A stretch of 57,919 bases of DNA, from NCBI RefSeq assembly GCF_000422865.1, contig NZ_AUGW01000023.1, positions 1 to 57,919 on the forward strand. The letters run 5' to 3'. Shown one piece after another: positions 8,885-17,958 of this stretch. The stretch is from Oceanospirillum maris DSM 6286. GTDB taxonomy: Bacteria; Pseudomonadota; Gammaproteobacteria; Pseudomonadales; Halomonadaceae. How positions within the stretch are numbered: position 1 is the stretch's first letter; every line of letters starts with the position of its first letter. Under the pieces are notes generated by a model that was given only the letters and a program-made list of their open reading frames with translations, searched no databases and had not been told where the DNA came from. The translations under genes were made by a program, and so were the position numbers.

Positions 8885-8955
8885 AGGCCATTAAAGCGCT
8901 TTATAGGAAGAGGGTGAATGACTTTTTGGGACGTTTTAATTGACCATAACGGCCA
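8885..8955. promoter_or_regulatory. Candidate operator in the divergent fad/araC intergenic region
   Basis: The 228-bp gap between the dehydrogenase gene and the regulator gene contains AGGCCATT at 8885-8892 and TGACC-N5-GGCCA at 8941-8955. Both motifs also occur upstream of the ligase gene at 4016-4054. Placement in the two control regions of one pathway suggests a shared operator, perhaps for the adjacent AraC-type protein. Confidence 0.4.
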
Positions 8956-9066
8956 AAGATGTTGCCCATCCTTATATCTTGTCTGGACGTTATCAAGCCA
9001 ATGCTATAGCTTCTGAACAAATAAAGTTTCTGAATAAATAATAATGATAAGAGTTCTTAATCGAAG

Positions 9067-10122
9067 ATGACCCCAGCAATAAATCAAGCCCTCAGCCCGC
9101 GAAAGAAAAACCATATTGCCAACCACTATATCCATGCGTGCATGACCGGCGCTAAAGCTCAAGGGTTTTCAGAACAGACACTGATGGAAGCTGCTAACAT
9201 CCCTGTTCATTGGTATCAAAACCCAGAGCATCTGATTACAGAACAACAACTCAGTGAGTTGATTAAAGCGGTTTGGCGCGTAACCCATGATGAATTTATG
9301 GGGCTGGCTCCGCTGATCTGCAAAAAGGGCGTTTTTGCCCTTATGGCAGAGTCCGCTCAGCAGGCCAAGACTCTCGGTGGGATGCTAAAGCAGAGTGCTC
9401 GCTTTTACAGCACGGTCTATCCTTATATTGAAGCCGCACTGGAAGAGGAAAGTCTAAGCGATGCAAGGCAGTCTCAAGTCTTTTACCGATTGCAGCTAGA
9501 AGATCAAGGTCAAGATCCAAACCATCTATTGCAGGAATTCTTGCTATTAATGTGGCAACGGTTTGCCAGTTGGTTGGTGGGGCAACAAATACCCTTCAGC
9601 GCGACCTGCTTTAGCTATACCGCTCCAGATCATGCCAAAGAATATCGAGCTATGTACCCAGGCAACTTAATCTATGGCGTAGACTATTGTGGCTTTTATC
9701 TAAACCCTCGCTACCTGCAACTGCCCATCGTACGTAGCGAAGAGGAATTAAAGGATTTTCTACGCCAGTCACCTGCGCTCATTTTGCACCGACCAGATCA
9801 AGATGAACGTCTGAAAACCCGCGTTAGAACGTTATTACAGCAATATGATTTTGACCAATTGCCAGATCTAGAAGCGATTAGTCAGCAACTGCACTTAGCC
9901 CCAAGAACCTTAAGGCGAAGACTAACAGATGAAGGTGCCTCCCTAAGGGAGCTAAAAGAGAATTTGCGACGGGACTTTGCGATTAAGATGCTCGGATCTG
10001 AACACCTTTCCGTTAACGAAGTTAGCGAGCGGGTGGGATTTTCTGAAACGGCGGCCTTCTGCCGTGCATTTAAGCGCTGGACAGGGTGTTCACCCTCTAA
10101 ATGGCGCGACAGCCACTTATAA
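9067..10122 (+). CDS. AraC-family transcriptional regulator
   Basis: The 351-residue protein has an N-terminal ligand-sensing region of the arabinose-binding-like type used by OruR/MmsR-type regulators (about residues 25-210) and a C-terminal AraC DNA-binding domain (about 255-350) with two helix-turn-helix units: LEAISQQLHLAPRTLRRRL and VNEVSERVGFSETAAFCRAFKRWTG. It is transcribed away from the acyl-CoA operon across a short shared control region, the usual sign that it controls that operon in response to a pathway substrate. The ribosome binding site before ATG 9067 is poor. Confidence 0.87.
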   Translation: MTPAINQALSPRKKNHIANHYIHACMTGAKAQGFSEQTLMEAANIPVHWYQNPEHLITEQQLSELIKAVWRVTHDEFMGLAPLICKKGVFALMAESAQQAKTLGGMLKQSARFYSTVYPYIEAALEEESLSDARQSQVFYRLQLEDQGQDPNHLLQEFLLLMWQRFASWLVGQQIPFSATCFSYTAPDHAKEYRAMYPGNLIYGVDYCGFYLNPRYLQLPIVRSEEELKDFLRQSPALILHRPDQDERLKTRVRTLLQQYDFDQLPDLEAISQQLHLAPRTLRRRLTDEGASLRELKENLRRDFAIKMLGSEHLSVNEVSERVGFSETAAFCRAFKRWTGCSPSKWRDSHL

Positions 10123-10183
10123 TACGACAACGGCAAACACCCCTGAATGTCTTAGAGCGTCTTAAAGCATGTGGTTCAACGTA

Positions 10184-10666
10184 CTAGTGGTGATGGCCGC
10201 CAATACCGTGGGCATGACCATGGGTAACTTCTTCAGGCGTTGCATCACGAATATCGGTAACAATCAGTTCAAAATCAAGGGTACGGCCAGCCATAGGATG
10301 ATTATTATCAACGGTTACCATAAATTTGCCGACTTTAACCACGGTAACTTGGCGCTGGCCTTGATCCGTTTGTATCACAGCCATCATACCCGGCTTCCAT
10401 TTTTTAGCACCGAGCAGGTGCTTTACAGGAACACGCTGTTCACTGTCTTCACGACGAAGGCCATAGGTTTCTTCCGGCGGTAGTGTTACGTTAAATTTAT
10501 CACCGATATTATGACCTTCCAAAGCTTTTTCCACGCCACGCATCATATTGTTATGGCCATGCAAATAAGCAACAGGATCAGCCCCTACATTAGATTCCAG
10601 CTCAACACCGGCCTCATCTTTTAATGTATAAAAGAACTGAACAACTTTATTTTTTGCAATCGACAT
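10184..10666 (-). CDS. slyD: FKBP-type peptidyl-prolyl isomerase, SlyD-like
   Basis: A 160-residue protein with the SlyD plan: a split FKBP fold (start FFYTLKDEAGVELESN, end VDNNHPMAGRTLDFELIV), an inserted chaperone flap (about residues 70-120) and a short histidine-rich tail (HGHAHGIGGHHH) that can bind metal. SlyD proteins catalyse prolyl isomerisation, act as chaperones and in E. coli deliver nickel for hydrogenase maturation. The tail here is short and lacks cysteines, so a strong metal role is not assured. It lies downstream of the cold-shock gene but behind a strong terminator, so it should have its own promoter. Confidence 0.85.
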   Translation of the reverse strand: MSIAKNKVVQFFYTLKDEAGVELESNVGADPVAYLHGHNNMMRGVEKALEGHNIGDKFNVTLPPEETYGLRREDSEQRVPVKHLLGAKKWKPGMMAVIQTDQGQRQVTVVKVGKFMVTVDNNHPMAGRTLDFELIVTDIRDATPEEVTHGHAHGIGGHHH

Positions 10667-10688
10667 TGTTTATCCTAGTCGTTAAACG

Positions 10689-10712
10689 CAAAAAGCGAAG
10701 CCGAAGCTTCGC
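10689..10712 (-). terminator. Terminator of the cold-shock gene
   Basis: On the minus strand a GCGAAGC stem closes on a TTCG tetraloop (stem arms 10695-10701 and 10706-10712) and is followed by TTTTT. It lies about 60 nt after the cold-shock gene. The plus side also has a T7 run, so it may work both ways. Confidence 0.85.
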
Positions 10713-10771
10713 TTTTTTTGGCAGATAAGCGATAAGCTTATCAGGCCAGGCTTGACATCATAAGGCTCTAA

Positions 10772-10978
10772 TTAAAGAACGCTGATCTCTTCAGCCTGTG
10801 GACCTTTTTGGCCTTGAGTTACTTTAAACTCAACCTTCTGACCTTCCAGAAGAGTTTTGAAGCCATTACCAACGATAGCTGAGAAATGAGCGAAAACGTC
10901 AGGGCCGCTTTCTTGCTCAATAAAACCAAAACCTTTAGATTCGTTGAACCATTTTACAGTGCCAGTAACTTTAGACAT
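10772..10978 (-). CDS. Cold-shock protein, CspA family
   Basis: A 68-residue single-domain cold-shock protein that binds single-stranded RNA/DNA. The RNP1-like segment KGFGFIEQE and RNP2-like VFAHFSAI are intact, as is the [15 protein letters not shown] start. The ATG at 10978 has AGGA eight bases upstream and gives the standard family N-terminus, so the in-frame start at 10999 is rejected. A good promoter lies near 11138-11165, giving an untranslated leader of about 150 nt as in cold-inducible csp genes. Which E. coli paralogue it corresponds to cannot be said. Confidence 0.92.
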   Translation of the reverse strand: MSKVTGTVKWFNESKGFGFIEQESGPDVFAHFSAIVGNGFKTLLEGQKVEFKVTQGQKGPQAEEISVL

Positions 10979-11137
10979 GATTATATTCCTGTCATTCAAG
11001 AGTAATTTTTTTGCTTCAGATATGAAGCGGTTTTGCTGGAAGTCTTGCTATTACTTATGTGGAACAGGACGAGGTACTTACTAAAGTGAAGACATCGAAA
11101 CGGTGCATAAATACAGACTTACTTTCAGACGACCCCC

Positions 11138-11165
11138 ATTATACACAGATAAAACCTTCTGTCTA
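11138..11165 (-). promoter_or_regulatory. Sigma-70 promoter of the cold-shock gene
   Basis: On the minus strand TAGACA (11160-11165) is followed after 16 bp by a perfect TATAAT (11138-11143). Transcription would begin near 11131, leaving a leader of about 150 nt before the ATG at 10978. Confidence 0.7.
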
Positions 11166-11295
11166 AGATTATTTTAATCATAAAAGGACATCCTTAATCT
11201 TTGCTATAACACGTTGAATTGTTAGACTTTTATGGCAATATCTTAGGCCTCTACTAGATTAATTTGCTGCGACCTCATTAACAAAGAGACAGATA

Positions 11296-11877
11296 ATGAT
11301 AAAAAAAATTAAGGCTGTTATTTTCGATCTTGACGGGACACTGGTCTCATCTCGGCTTGACTTTAATTGGCTGCGCCAACAGATCTCCTGCCCCGAGAAT
11401 GAAGACATATTAACGTTTACCGCCAATCTGTCAGACCCAAAGCTACAGCAAAGAGCTCATGCTATTATCGAGCAGCACGAACTAGATGATGCTCAGGCCG
11501 CAAGCTGGCTGCCAGGGGCAAAGCGGTTAGTAGATCATCTTTATCAGCATAACTATCCTTTAGCCATCGTGACACGTAACTTTTCTGAAGCGGCCCAAAT
11601 CAAGCTCCGTAACAATGCGATGCCAATCACCCGCGTGATCACCCGAGAAGACGCACCAGCCAAACCAGACCCGACAGCACTTTTAATGGTTGCAAAAGAA
11701 TGGCATTTAACACCAGAGCAGATTATGTATATCGGTGATTATCGTTACGATATTGAAGCCGCCAACCGAGCCAGCATGATGTCATGCTTATATGCACCGG
11801 ATGAACAACCCGATTATGCCAGTCAGGCGGATATTGTGATTCAGCATTTTGATGAGCTAACACTTAAAATGAGCTAG
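11296..11877 (+). CDS. HAD-superfamily phosphatase (phosphoglycolate phosphatase-like)
   Basis: The 193-residue protein has the haloacid dehalogenase motifs: the nucleophile DxDGT loop (VIFDLDGTLV, residues 9-18), the motif II serine/threonine in AIVTRNFS, the lysine in APAKPDPT and the acidic motif IMYIGDYRYDIEAANRA. A small helical cap lies between motifs I and II. It would hydrolyse a small phosphorylated metabolite; Gph-like phosphoglycolate phosphatase is one possibility but the substrate is not readable. It is convergent with the pseudouridine synthase gene. Confidence 0.82.
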   Translation: MIKKIKAVIFDLDGTLVSSRLDFNWLRQQISCPENEDILTFTANLSDPKLQQRAHAIIEQHELDDAQAASWLPGAKRLVDHLYQHNYPLAIVTRNFSEAAQIKLRNNAMPITRVITREDAPAKPDPTALLMVAKEWHLTPEQIMYIGDYRYDIEAANRASMMSCLYAPDEQPDYASQADIVIQHFDELTLKMS

Positions 11878-11950
11878 CACTTGAGTAAATCGGCAGGCGT
11901 TATTTAATAACAAGAGCAGATATAGCCAGTAGTTTTAGGATTTTTGCTAT

Positions 11951-12703
11951 TCAAAAGGATCGGTTGTTCAATAGGTTCAACTCTTCAAGAGAAAGCGGCC
12001 TCCATTGCCCTGGCTTTAATGCTGGATCAAGGGTTAGCTCGCCAATCTGGCTACGATGCAAACCCACAACCGCATTACGGAAATAACCAAACATTCGCTT
12101 CACCTGATGATAACGACCTTCGGTTAACCATAAACGTGTATGGTAAGGGTCGATTATCTCAAGCTCTGCTGGTCGAGTAGTAATCCCTTCATAGCTAAAA
12201 TAGATACCCTGCTTAAAAGCCTGCTGATAGCGCTCATCTACAGGCTTCTCCAACGTCACCTCATAGCACTTTGCTACTTTTTTATCCGGGTCGGTTAATC
12301 CTTTTGACCAGTGACCATCATTGGTTAATAACAGAAGCCCTGACGTGTTCAAATCAAGCCGTCCGGCATAATGTAGCTGATCTTTATCTGGGTGATCAAT
12401 CAAGTCAATGACTGTTTGGTGCTGCTCATCGACCACCGCAGTTACTACGCCGACGGGCTTATGTAACATTAGGTATAGCCGTTGGTTGCCCTGTAGTAGC
12501 TCGCCGTCCAATTCAATACGAGTAAAATAATCAATGGGCTGACTAAAGCTATCGGCAGGTTGACCATCAACTAAGATTCGCTTTTGGGCCACAAGCAGGC
12601 GCACTGCTTTTTTATTAAGCGGTTGCGAAGGGTTTTTCGTGAAGTACCACTGACTGATAAAGCGATCTAAACGGGATTTTTTTGATAAGCTCATAGGACG
12701 CAT
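11951..12703 (-). CDS. rsuA: RsuA/RluB-family rRNA pseudouridine synthase
   Basis: The 250-residue enzyme isomerises a uridine in rRNA. An S4-like RNA-binding segment occupies the first 60 residues (RLDRFISQWYF... VRLLVAQKRILVDGQ). The catalytic aspartate lies in GRLDLNTSGLLLLTNDG, preceded by MLHKPVGVVTAV. The C-terminus has the EGRYHQVKRMFGYFRN motif. Overall size and motifs fit RsuA (16S position 516 in E. coli), though RluE/RluF-type paralogues share them. The ATG at 12703 and a second ATG three codons later both lack a clear ribosome binding site. It follows the ybiT-like gene behind... in fact upstream, and is transcribed in the same direction. Confidence 0.83.
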   Translation of the reverse strand: MRPMSLSKKSRLDRFISQWYFTKNPSQPLNKKAVRLLVAQKRILVDGQPADSFSQPIDYFTRIELDGELLQGNQRLYLMLHKPVGVVTAVVDEQHQTVIDLIDHPDKDQLHYAGRLDLNTSGLLLLTNDGHWSKGLTDPDKKVAKCYEVTLEKPVDERYQQAFKQGIYFSYEGITTRPAELEIIDPYHTRLWLTEGRYHQVKRMFGYFRNAVVGLHRSQIGELTLDPALKPGQWRPLSLEELNLLNNRSF

Positions 12704-12744
12704 TCAGCAAGATTCAATAGTGATAACCGACAAAGCGACAGATA

Positions 12745-12772
12745 CAAAAATGCCGGTACAAGACCGGCATTT
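12745..12772 (-). terminator. Terminator of the ybiT-like gene
   Basis: A 10-bp stem (12748-12757 with 12763-12772, 5-nt loop) is followed on the minus strand by TTTTT. It sits 20 nt after the ybiT-like stop and before the pseudouridine synthase gene. Confidence 0.85.
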
Positions 12773-12792
12773 GAAATGATGTTCCGAGACGC

Positions 12793-14382
12793 TTAGTTTA
12801 CGCCTTGGCTCTTCAAGTAATCTTCATAGGAGCCGTGGAAATCAACGATACCCGTTGGGGTTAACTCGATAATGCGCGTTGCCAGTGATGATACAAACTC
12901 ACGGTCGTGGCTGACAAACATTAACGTGCCTTCATAGTTTTCCAACGCAAGGTTCAAGGACTCGATCGATTCCATATCCAAGTGGTTGGTTGGCTCATCC
13001 ATCAGCAAAATATTAGGACGTTGCAGCATTATTCTGCCGAAGATCATACGGCCCTGCTCACCACCAGAGATCACCTTAACAGACTTATCGATATCTTTTT
13101 GCGAGAACAGCAGTCGACCTAACGTACCTCGGATCACCTGTTCGTCATCGCCTTCCTGCCCCCATTGAGACATCCAGTCTAGCAATGTTTCACCAGCTTC
13201 AAAATCAGAGGCGTGATCCTGTGCGTAATAACCCAACTTGTGATTTTCTGACCATTTCACCGAGCCAGATGTTGCTTCTAAATCACCCACCAAGCATCTC
13301 AGCAATGTTGTTTTACCAATACCATTCGGGCCAATAATGGCGATGCGTTCGCCTACTTCAACCATCAAGTTAAGTCCTGAGAACAACTCTTCATCAAAGC
13401 TTTTTGCTAAACCTTCCACCTCAAGAGCAAGACGGTGTAGCTTTTTCTCTTGTTCAAAACGAATAAACGGGTTTTGACGGCTTGAAGGTTTAATATCGTC
13501 CAGCTGAATTTTATCAATCTGCTTGGCACGGGACGTTGCCTGTTTTGACTTAGACGCATTGGCCGAGAAGCGGCTGACAAAGGCTTTCAGATCTGCAATT
13601 TGAGCTTTCTTCTTAGCGTTATCCGACAACTGACGCTCACGTACTTGAGTCGCTGCCGTCATATATTCATCGTAAGTACCCGGATACAGACGTAGTTCAC
13701 CGTAATCCAAATCAGCCATATGGGTACAAACAGAGTTTAGAAAGTGGCGATCGTGAGAGATAATAATCATGGTGCAGTTACGCTCGTTCAGAACGCTTTC
13801 CAGCCAACGAATCGTGTTAATATCCAAGTTGTTGGTTGGTTCGTCTAACAGCATAATATCAGGGTCGGAAAATAACACCTGCGCCAAAAGCACCCGTAGC
13901 TTCCAGCCTGGAGCAACGCCACTCATCAAACCAAAGTGTTGTTCAACAGGAATACCCACGCCTAGCAATAGCTCACCTGCACGGGATTCTGCGGTATAGC
14001 CGTCCATTTCAGCAAACTCACCTTCTAGTTCACCGGCACGGATACCGTCTTCTTCTGTCATATCAGGATTCGCGTAGATCGCATCACGCTCTTCTTTGAT
14101 CTTCCACAGTTCCTCGTGACCCATGATCACGGTATCGATCACGCTGTATTCTTCGTAAGCAAACTGATCCTGCTTCAGTTTACCAATCCGTTCATTCGGG
14201 TCTTTCGATACATTGCCAGCCGTTGGCTCTAAATCACCACCCAGAATTTTCATAAAGGTCGACTTACCGCAGCCGTTAGCTCCGATCAGACCGTAGCGAT
14301 TTCCGTTACCAAATTTAACAGAAACATTTTCAAATAGCGGCTTTGCGCCGAATTGTATGGTGATATTGGCAGTAGTAAGCAA
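12793..14382 (-). CDS. ybiT: ABC-F ATPase, YbiT-like
   Basis: A 529-residue soluble protein with two ABC ATPase domains and no membrane segments. Domain 1 has Walker [10 protein letters not shown] and Walker [12 protein letters not shown]; domain 2 has GPNGIGKTT and [11 protein letters not shown]; both have signature loops and the ISHDR/VSHDR switch. A charged linker joins them. It resembles E. coli YbiT (530 residues) along its whole length, including the start [22 protein letters not shown] proteins bind the ribosomal E site and help stalled or difficult translation. Single gene with its own terminator. Confidence 0.92.
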   Translation of the reverse strand: MLTTANITIQFGAKPLFENVSVKFGNGNRYGLIGANGCGKSTFMKILGGDLEPTAGNVSKDPNERIGKLKQDQFAYEEYSVIDTVIMGHEELWKIKEERDAIYANPDMTEEDGIRAGELEGEFAEMDGYTAESRAGELLLGVGIPVEQHFGLMSGVAPGWKLRVLLAQVLFSDPDIMLLDEPTNNLDINTIRWLESVLNERNCTMIIISHDRHFLNSVCTHMADLDYGELRLYPGTYDEYMTAATQVRERQLSDNAKKKAQIADLKAFVSRFSANASKSKQATSRAKQIDKIQLDDIKPSSRQNPFIRFEQEKKLHRLALEVEGLAKSFDEELFSGLNLMVEVGERIAIIGPNGIGKTTLLRCLVGDLEATSGSVKWSENHKLGYYAQDHASDFEAGETLLDWMSQWGQEGDDEQVIRGTLGRLLFSQKDIDKSVKVISGGEQGRMIFGRIMLQRPNILLMDEPTNHLDMESIESLNLALENYEGTLMFVSHDREFVSSLATRIIELTPTGIVDFHGSYEDYLKSQGVN

Positions 14383-14581
14383 TGTAATAACCTGAATTGA
14401 TAAAGATTTTACTAAGCTGCGCTTATCAAATGGTTCAACCTAATGGTTGACGCCAAAAAGTGCATAACAAAGATGCAACAAGGCAGCAGGCGTGAAAGGC
14501 GCGTATTATGACCCTTCTCTATCTTGGATGAAACCCATCCGCCCAAAATAAAACGTACTTAAAATGAAATGCACTTCAAAT

Positions 14582-14614
14582 AAAAATAGGCTGCCTAAAA
14601 GGCCGCCTATTTTT
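14582..14614 (-). terminator. Terminator of the TRAP transporter operon
   Basis: A long stem (AAAAATAGGC 14582-14591 with 14605-14614, an inner GCCT/AGGC extension and an AAA loop) has T-runs on both sides. It lies 48 nt after the dctM-like gene. Confidence 0.85.
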
Positions 14615-14662
14615 TTAGAAGCACTGCTTTATAAGTCTATAGGCATTTATAAAAGCTCCGCG

Positions 14663-15991
14663 CTAATTCATCACAAGGTTAGGTAGCCAAAGTACGATCT
14701 CAGGAAACACCATGCAAAGAATCAAAACAAACGTATTCAACATTACAAAAGGCGTCACCGAGCGATAGATTTCGCCCATACCGATGCCCGCAGGGGCGAT
14801 CCCTTTAAGATAGAAGAGCGCAAATCCATAAGGGGGCGTCTGAACTGCGATTAAGATGTTCAAAATCATCAAAACACCAAACCAAATCGGGTCGTAACCC
14901 AAAGACACGGCAATCGGGGTAAATAGAGGCGCGCACATCAAGACAATAATAAACTCATCAATGATAAAACCCAGCAACAGCATAATCAGCTGGAACATAA
15001 TGATGATCATAATTGGCGGCATATCCAAGCTATTGGTAAAGTCTGCCACCATATTCTGCACCCCCATCAATAAATGGAAGTTACTGAATATTGATGCGCC
15101 AAAGATGATCCACATCGCCACGCTCACCAAAATACCGGTTTGCAGGCCAGCCGCTTGGAACATATCCCATTTAAAGCGCTTAAATAGAATCGCTAAGACA
15201 ATCGCCCCCATCACACCGATAGCACCGGACTCCGTCGGTGTTGCGATACCGGTAATAATACTGCCCAAAACAGCCACAATAAGTAGAATAGAGAACAGAC
15301 CATCCCGTACGATACGGAAGCGCTGGCTTGGCGTGTGTGGGACGAAATCCTCTTGCTGGGAATCAATCGGGGCACGTTCTGGCTTTAACCAGCAGCTGAT
15401 CACCACGTAAGCCATCAAGCAGGTTACCGTCAATAATGCAGGCATCATCGCACCTAAAAACATACGCCCTACGGAATTTTGGGTAGACGCCGCGAACATA
15501 ATCATAGGGATGCTAGGTGGAATCAAAATACCCAAGCCACCACCGGCCATAATAACCCCTAGCGCCAGCTTACGATCATACCCACGATCCAGCATGGGCT
15601 TTAACGCAATACTGCCGGAGGTCATAATACCCGCGCCAATAATACCGACCATCGCGCCAATCATAGAGCAAACGCCGATAACGCTTAAGGCTAAAGAGCC
15701 TCTTACGCGACCCACAATAAGCTGACTAAAATTGAACATCGCATCACCAATGCCCGACTTTGTTAGCAGCTGCCCCATGTAGATGTACAAAGGAATCGCC
15801 AACAGAATAAAGCTAAAATAGGTCGACTCTATGGTTGAGGGAATGATATTAAATAAGCCATCACCCCAAACCATATAGCCGATACCCATAGCGATACCTG
15901 CCAAGGCCAGACCTACCTGAGCACCCAGAGCGAAAAACAGGAAAATACATAACAGCAAAACGCCGGTTAATGCTTCAATACTGAGATTCAT
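14663..15991 (-). CDS. dctM: TRAP transporter large permease, DctM family
   Basis: The 442-residue protein is hydrophobic throughout, with about 12 membrane segments, and carries the DctM signature regions ALPLYIYMGQLL-like (LLAIPLYIYMGQLL), GGGLGILIPPSIPMI and GFIIDEFIIVLM. It is the sodium-driven translocation subunit of a tripartite ATP-independent periplasmic transporter. Its ATG shares a base with the stop of the small-subunit gene (TAATG), so the two are translationally coupled. The substrate is set by the binding protein and is not readable. Confidence 0.92.
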   Translation of the reverse strand: MNLSIEALTGVLLLCIFLFFALGAQVGLALAGIAMGIGYMVWGDGLFNIIPSTIESTYFSFILLAIPLYIYMGQLLTKSGIGDAMFNFSQLIVGRVRGSLALSVIGVCSMIGAMVGIIGAGIMTSGSIALKPMLDRGYDRKLALGVIMAGGGLGILIPPSIPMIMFAASTQNSVGRMFLGAMMPALLTVTCLMAYVVISCWLKPERAPIDSQQEDFVPHTPSQRFRIVRDGLFSILLIVAVLGSIITGIATPTESGAIGVMGAIVLAILFKRFKWDMFQAAGLQTGILVSVAMWIIFGASIFSNFHLLMGVQNMVADFTNSLDMPPIMIIIMFQLIMLLLGFIIDEFIIVLMCAPLFTPIAVSLGYDPIWFGVLMILNILIAVQTPPYGFALFYLKGIAPAGIGMGEIYRSVTPFVMLNTFVLILCMVFPEIVLWLPNLVMN

Positions 15992-16536
15992 TACTCGCCA
16001 GCCTCATTTTCTTCATTATGTGCGATCAGTGGCTGGCCACTCATCAAGTAATACACTTCTGCCAACATGTCTCTAGCGAGCTGCGCGATAAACAAACCTG
16101 CAGCAACCATCATCATAATCCAGAAATGGAACATCGGTGGCGACCACTCGCTTTGGCGGCGATAGTCGTATTCAATCGCTTCTTCAAATTTACCAAAACT
16201 CATCTTCACCACGAGAATGAGGAAGAAAATACCCAACGCCCAAGAGATAAGATTAAATACCGCACGTGATCTTTTAGAAACGCGATAGTACAAAATATCA
16301 ACATTGATATGTGCTCGCTGCTGTTGAGCATAAGCACCGCCTAATGCTGCGATGTAGCCAAACAAAAACAAAGAAAGGTCAAAGGCCCAAATAGTCGGAC
16401 TGTTGAGCACGTAGCGTGAGAAAACCTCGAACGCCACAATAAAGGCCAAAACGGGCATCAGAAGAGCTGCACCCTTGCCACACACCCTCACCACGCTATC
16501 AACGATGTGGCACAGGCTTCTGAGAATTGCAGTCAT
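15991..16536 (-). CDS. dctQ: TRAP transporter small permease, DctQ family
   Basis: A 181-residue protein with four predicted membrane helices, beginning about residues 20, 50, 90 and 135. FEVFSRYVLNSP followed by IWAFDLSLFLFGYIAALGG is the typical DctQ signature. It is longer than many DctQ proteins because of a charged C-terminal tail. It pairs with the DctM protein in the inner membrane. It lies about 100 bp downstream of the binding-protein gene in the same operon. Confidence 0.88.
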   Translation of the reverse strand: MTAILRSLCHIVDSVVRVCGKGAALLMPVLAFIVAFEVFSRYVLNSPTIWAFDLSLFLFGYIAALGGAYAQQQRAHINVDILYYRVSKRSRAVFNLISWALGIFFLILVVKMSFGKFEEAIEYDYRRQSEWSPPMFHFWIMMMVAAGLFIAQLARDMLAEVYYLMSGQPLIAHNEENEAGE

Positions 16537-16637
16537 GTGTTGTTACCTAAAATAAACAGGGGAGCATACCGATAAGAGAAGCATGTCGATCGAAACAGCA
16601 TGGAGCGCCCGAGGACGCCCCAGAATTAAAACTGTAA

Positions 16638-17660
16638 TTACTTCTGCTCTTTACGCAAAATATCGATCAATTCTTTGCTGAACTTGTCCTTAGCAGCATA
16701 CTCATCCCATAAGCCCGCACCGGCTTCTGCCCATGCTTTCTTATCGGCGGCGCTGGCTTCAGGGCTCCATTTCAGGCCTTTAGATTCCATTTCTGTTACA
16801 GCTTCAGACTCCCACTGACGAGACAGGCGCAGTTGATCTGCCGCATGAATTTCAGTGGCTTTACGAACCACTGTTTTCAAATCATCTGGCAGTTTCTTCC
16901 AGGCATTTCGATTTACAACAATCGGTAAAACCTGTGCGCCCGCTAGAGGCAAGCGGTACATATATTGTGCAACTTCGACATGGTTACCATCCCGGTGATC
17001 AATCATGTTACTACCGATAGAACCGTCGATAACACCCGTTGCAAGAGAGGTATAGATTTCGCTCCACGCCAGAGATACCGGAGAAGCCCCTAGGTTACGA
17101 AGAAACTTACCGTATGCACCCGGCGCACGAATTTTTAATCCTTCAAAATCGGCAACAGAGTTAATCGGCTTTTTCGTAAGGATATAAACCGGCGGCTGAA
17201 TGTAAGGTTCCAACCAAACCATACCCTGTGAACCGTAGGCACGGGTTAGAACATCACCAAAACCTTTTTCATGGAAAAGAGCTTTAAGCTCTTTCGGGTC
17301 ATCAGTACCACCTGGCAAACCGATCTCAACAACACCAGCGGGCAATTCCCCCGCATGCATGGACTGAAAAGGAGCACCCATTGTAATCAGGCCTGATTTA
17401 ACCGCCCCCAACAAACCGCTTGTACCCACACCTTCGCCAGAATACAACACCTGAACCTTGATGCGGCCATCGGAAAGCTGTTCAATATTTTTGGCTAAAC
17501 TCTCGTAAACTTCGCCAAAAGCCGTACCACGGCTATAAAGATTGCTAAAGCGCCAGTTATGTTCTGCAGCTGACGCTTGGGTTGCGCCAGCCATACCTAG
17601 GGTTAATGCTAAAGCTGTTGCGGTAATTTTTTTCTTATAGCGATCTAAAGTCCGAAACAT
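16638..17660 (-). CDS. dctP: TRAP transporter periplasmic binding protein, DctP family
   Basis: The 340-residue solute receptor starts with a signal peptide (MFRTLDRYKKKITATALALTLGM...ASA/AEHNWRF). The DctP fold markers are present: FGEVYESLAKNIEQLSDGRIKVQV, the KIRAPGAYGKFLRNLGASPVSLAW region holding the conserved ligand-binding arginine, and IYTSLATGVIDGSIGS. ATG 17660 has AGGTGAG six bases upstream; an in-frame start at 17771 would add 37 unlikely residues. It is the first gene of the TRAP operon and is divergent from a LysR gene, the likely regulator. Confidence 0.9.
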   Translation of the reverse strand: MFRTLDRYKKKITATALALTLGMAGATQASAAEHNWRFSNLYSRGTAFGEVYESLAKNIEQLSDGRIKVQVLYSGEGVGTSGLLGAVKSGLITMGAPFQSMHAGELPAGVVEIGLPGGTDDPKELKALFHEKGFGDVLTRAYGSQGMVWLEPYIQPPVYILTKKPINSVADFEGLKIRAPGAYGKFLRNLGASPVSLAWSEIYTSLATGVIDGSIGSNMIDHRDGNHVEVAQYMYRLPLAGAQVLPIVVNRNAWKKLPDDLKTVVRKATEIHAADQLRLSRQWESEAVTEMESKGLKWSPEASAADKKAWAEAGAGLWDEYAAKDKFSKELIDILRKEQK

Positions 17661-17883
17661 TGTCGTCTCACCTGATTTTATAGTTGGTTTTATCAAGACA
17701 AGCCTCTCGGCTAACTTGTGTAGCCGCATAATCACAAATGAAACAAAGGCGTTAAACCAACTGTTTTCCACCCAAAGGTTTGCATTTTTTTACGCTAGAT
17801 AGAAATTAAACCCACTAAGGTTGACAGTTCACTACACTTAAACGAGCATCTATATGACACCAGCGCCTTGCATTGACATTCCC

Positions 17884-17893
17884 TTGCATGCAA
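17884..17893. promoter_or_regulatory. Palindrome in the TRAP/LysR intergenic region
   Basis: The divergent spacer contains the perfect palindrome TTGCATGCAA at 17884-17893, preceded 15 bp upstream by another CCTTGCAT. This is a possible LysR operator half-site arrangement. Evidence is position and symmetry only. Confidence 0.3.
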
Positions 17894-17958
17894 ACCAAAA
17901 CAGTATGTCTATGGTGTAACCGTCCAAACAGCCTCTAAAAAAAGCACCCAAACCAGCT

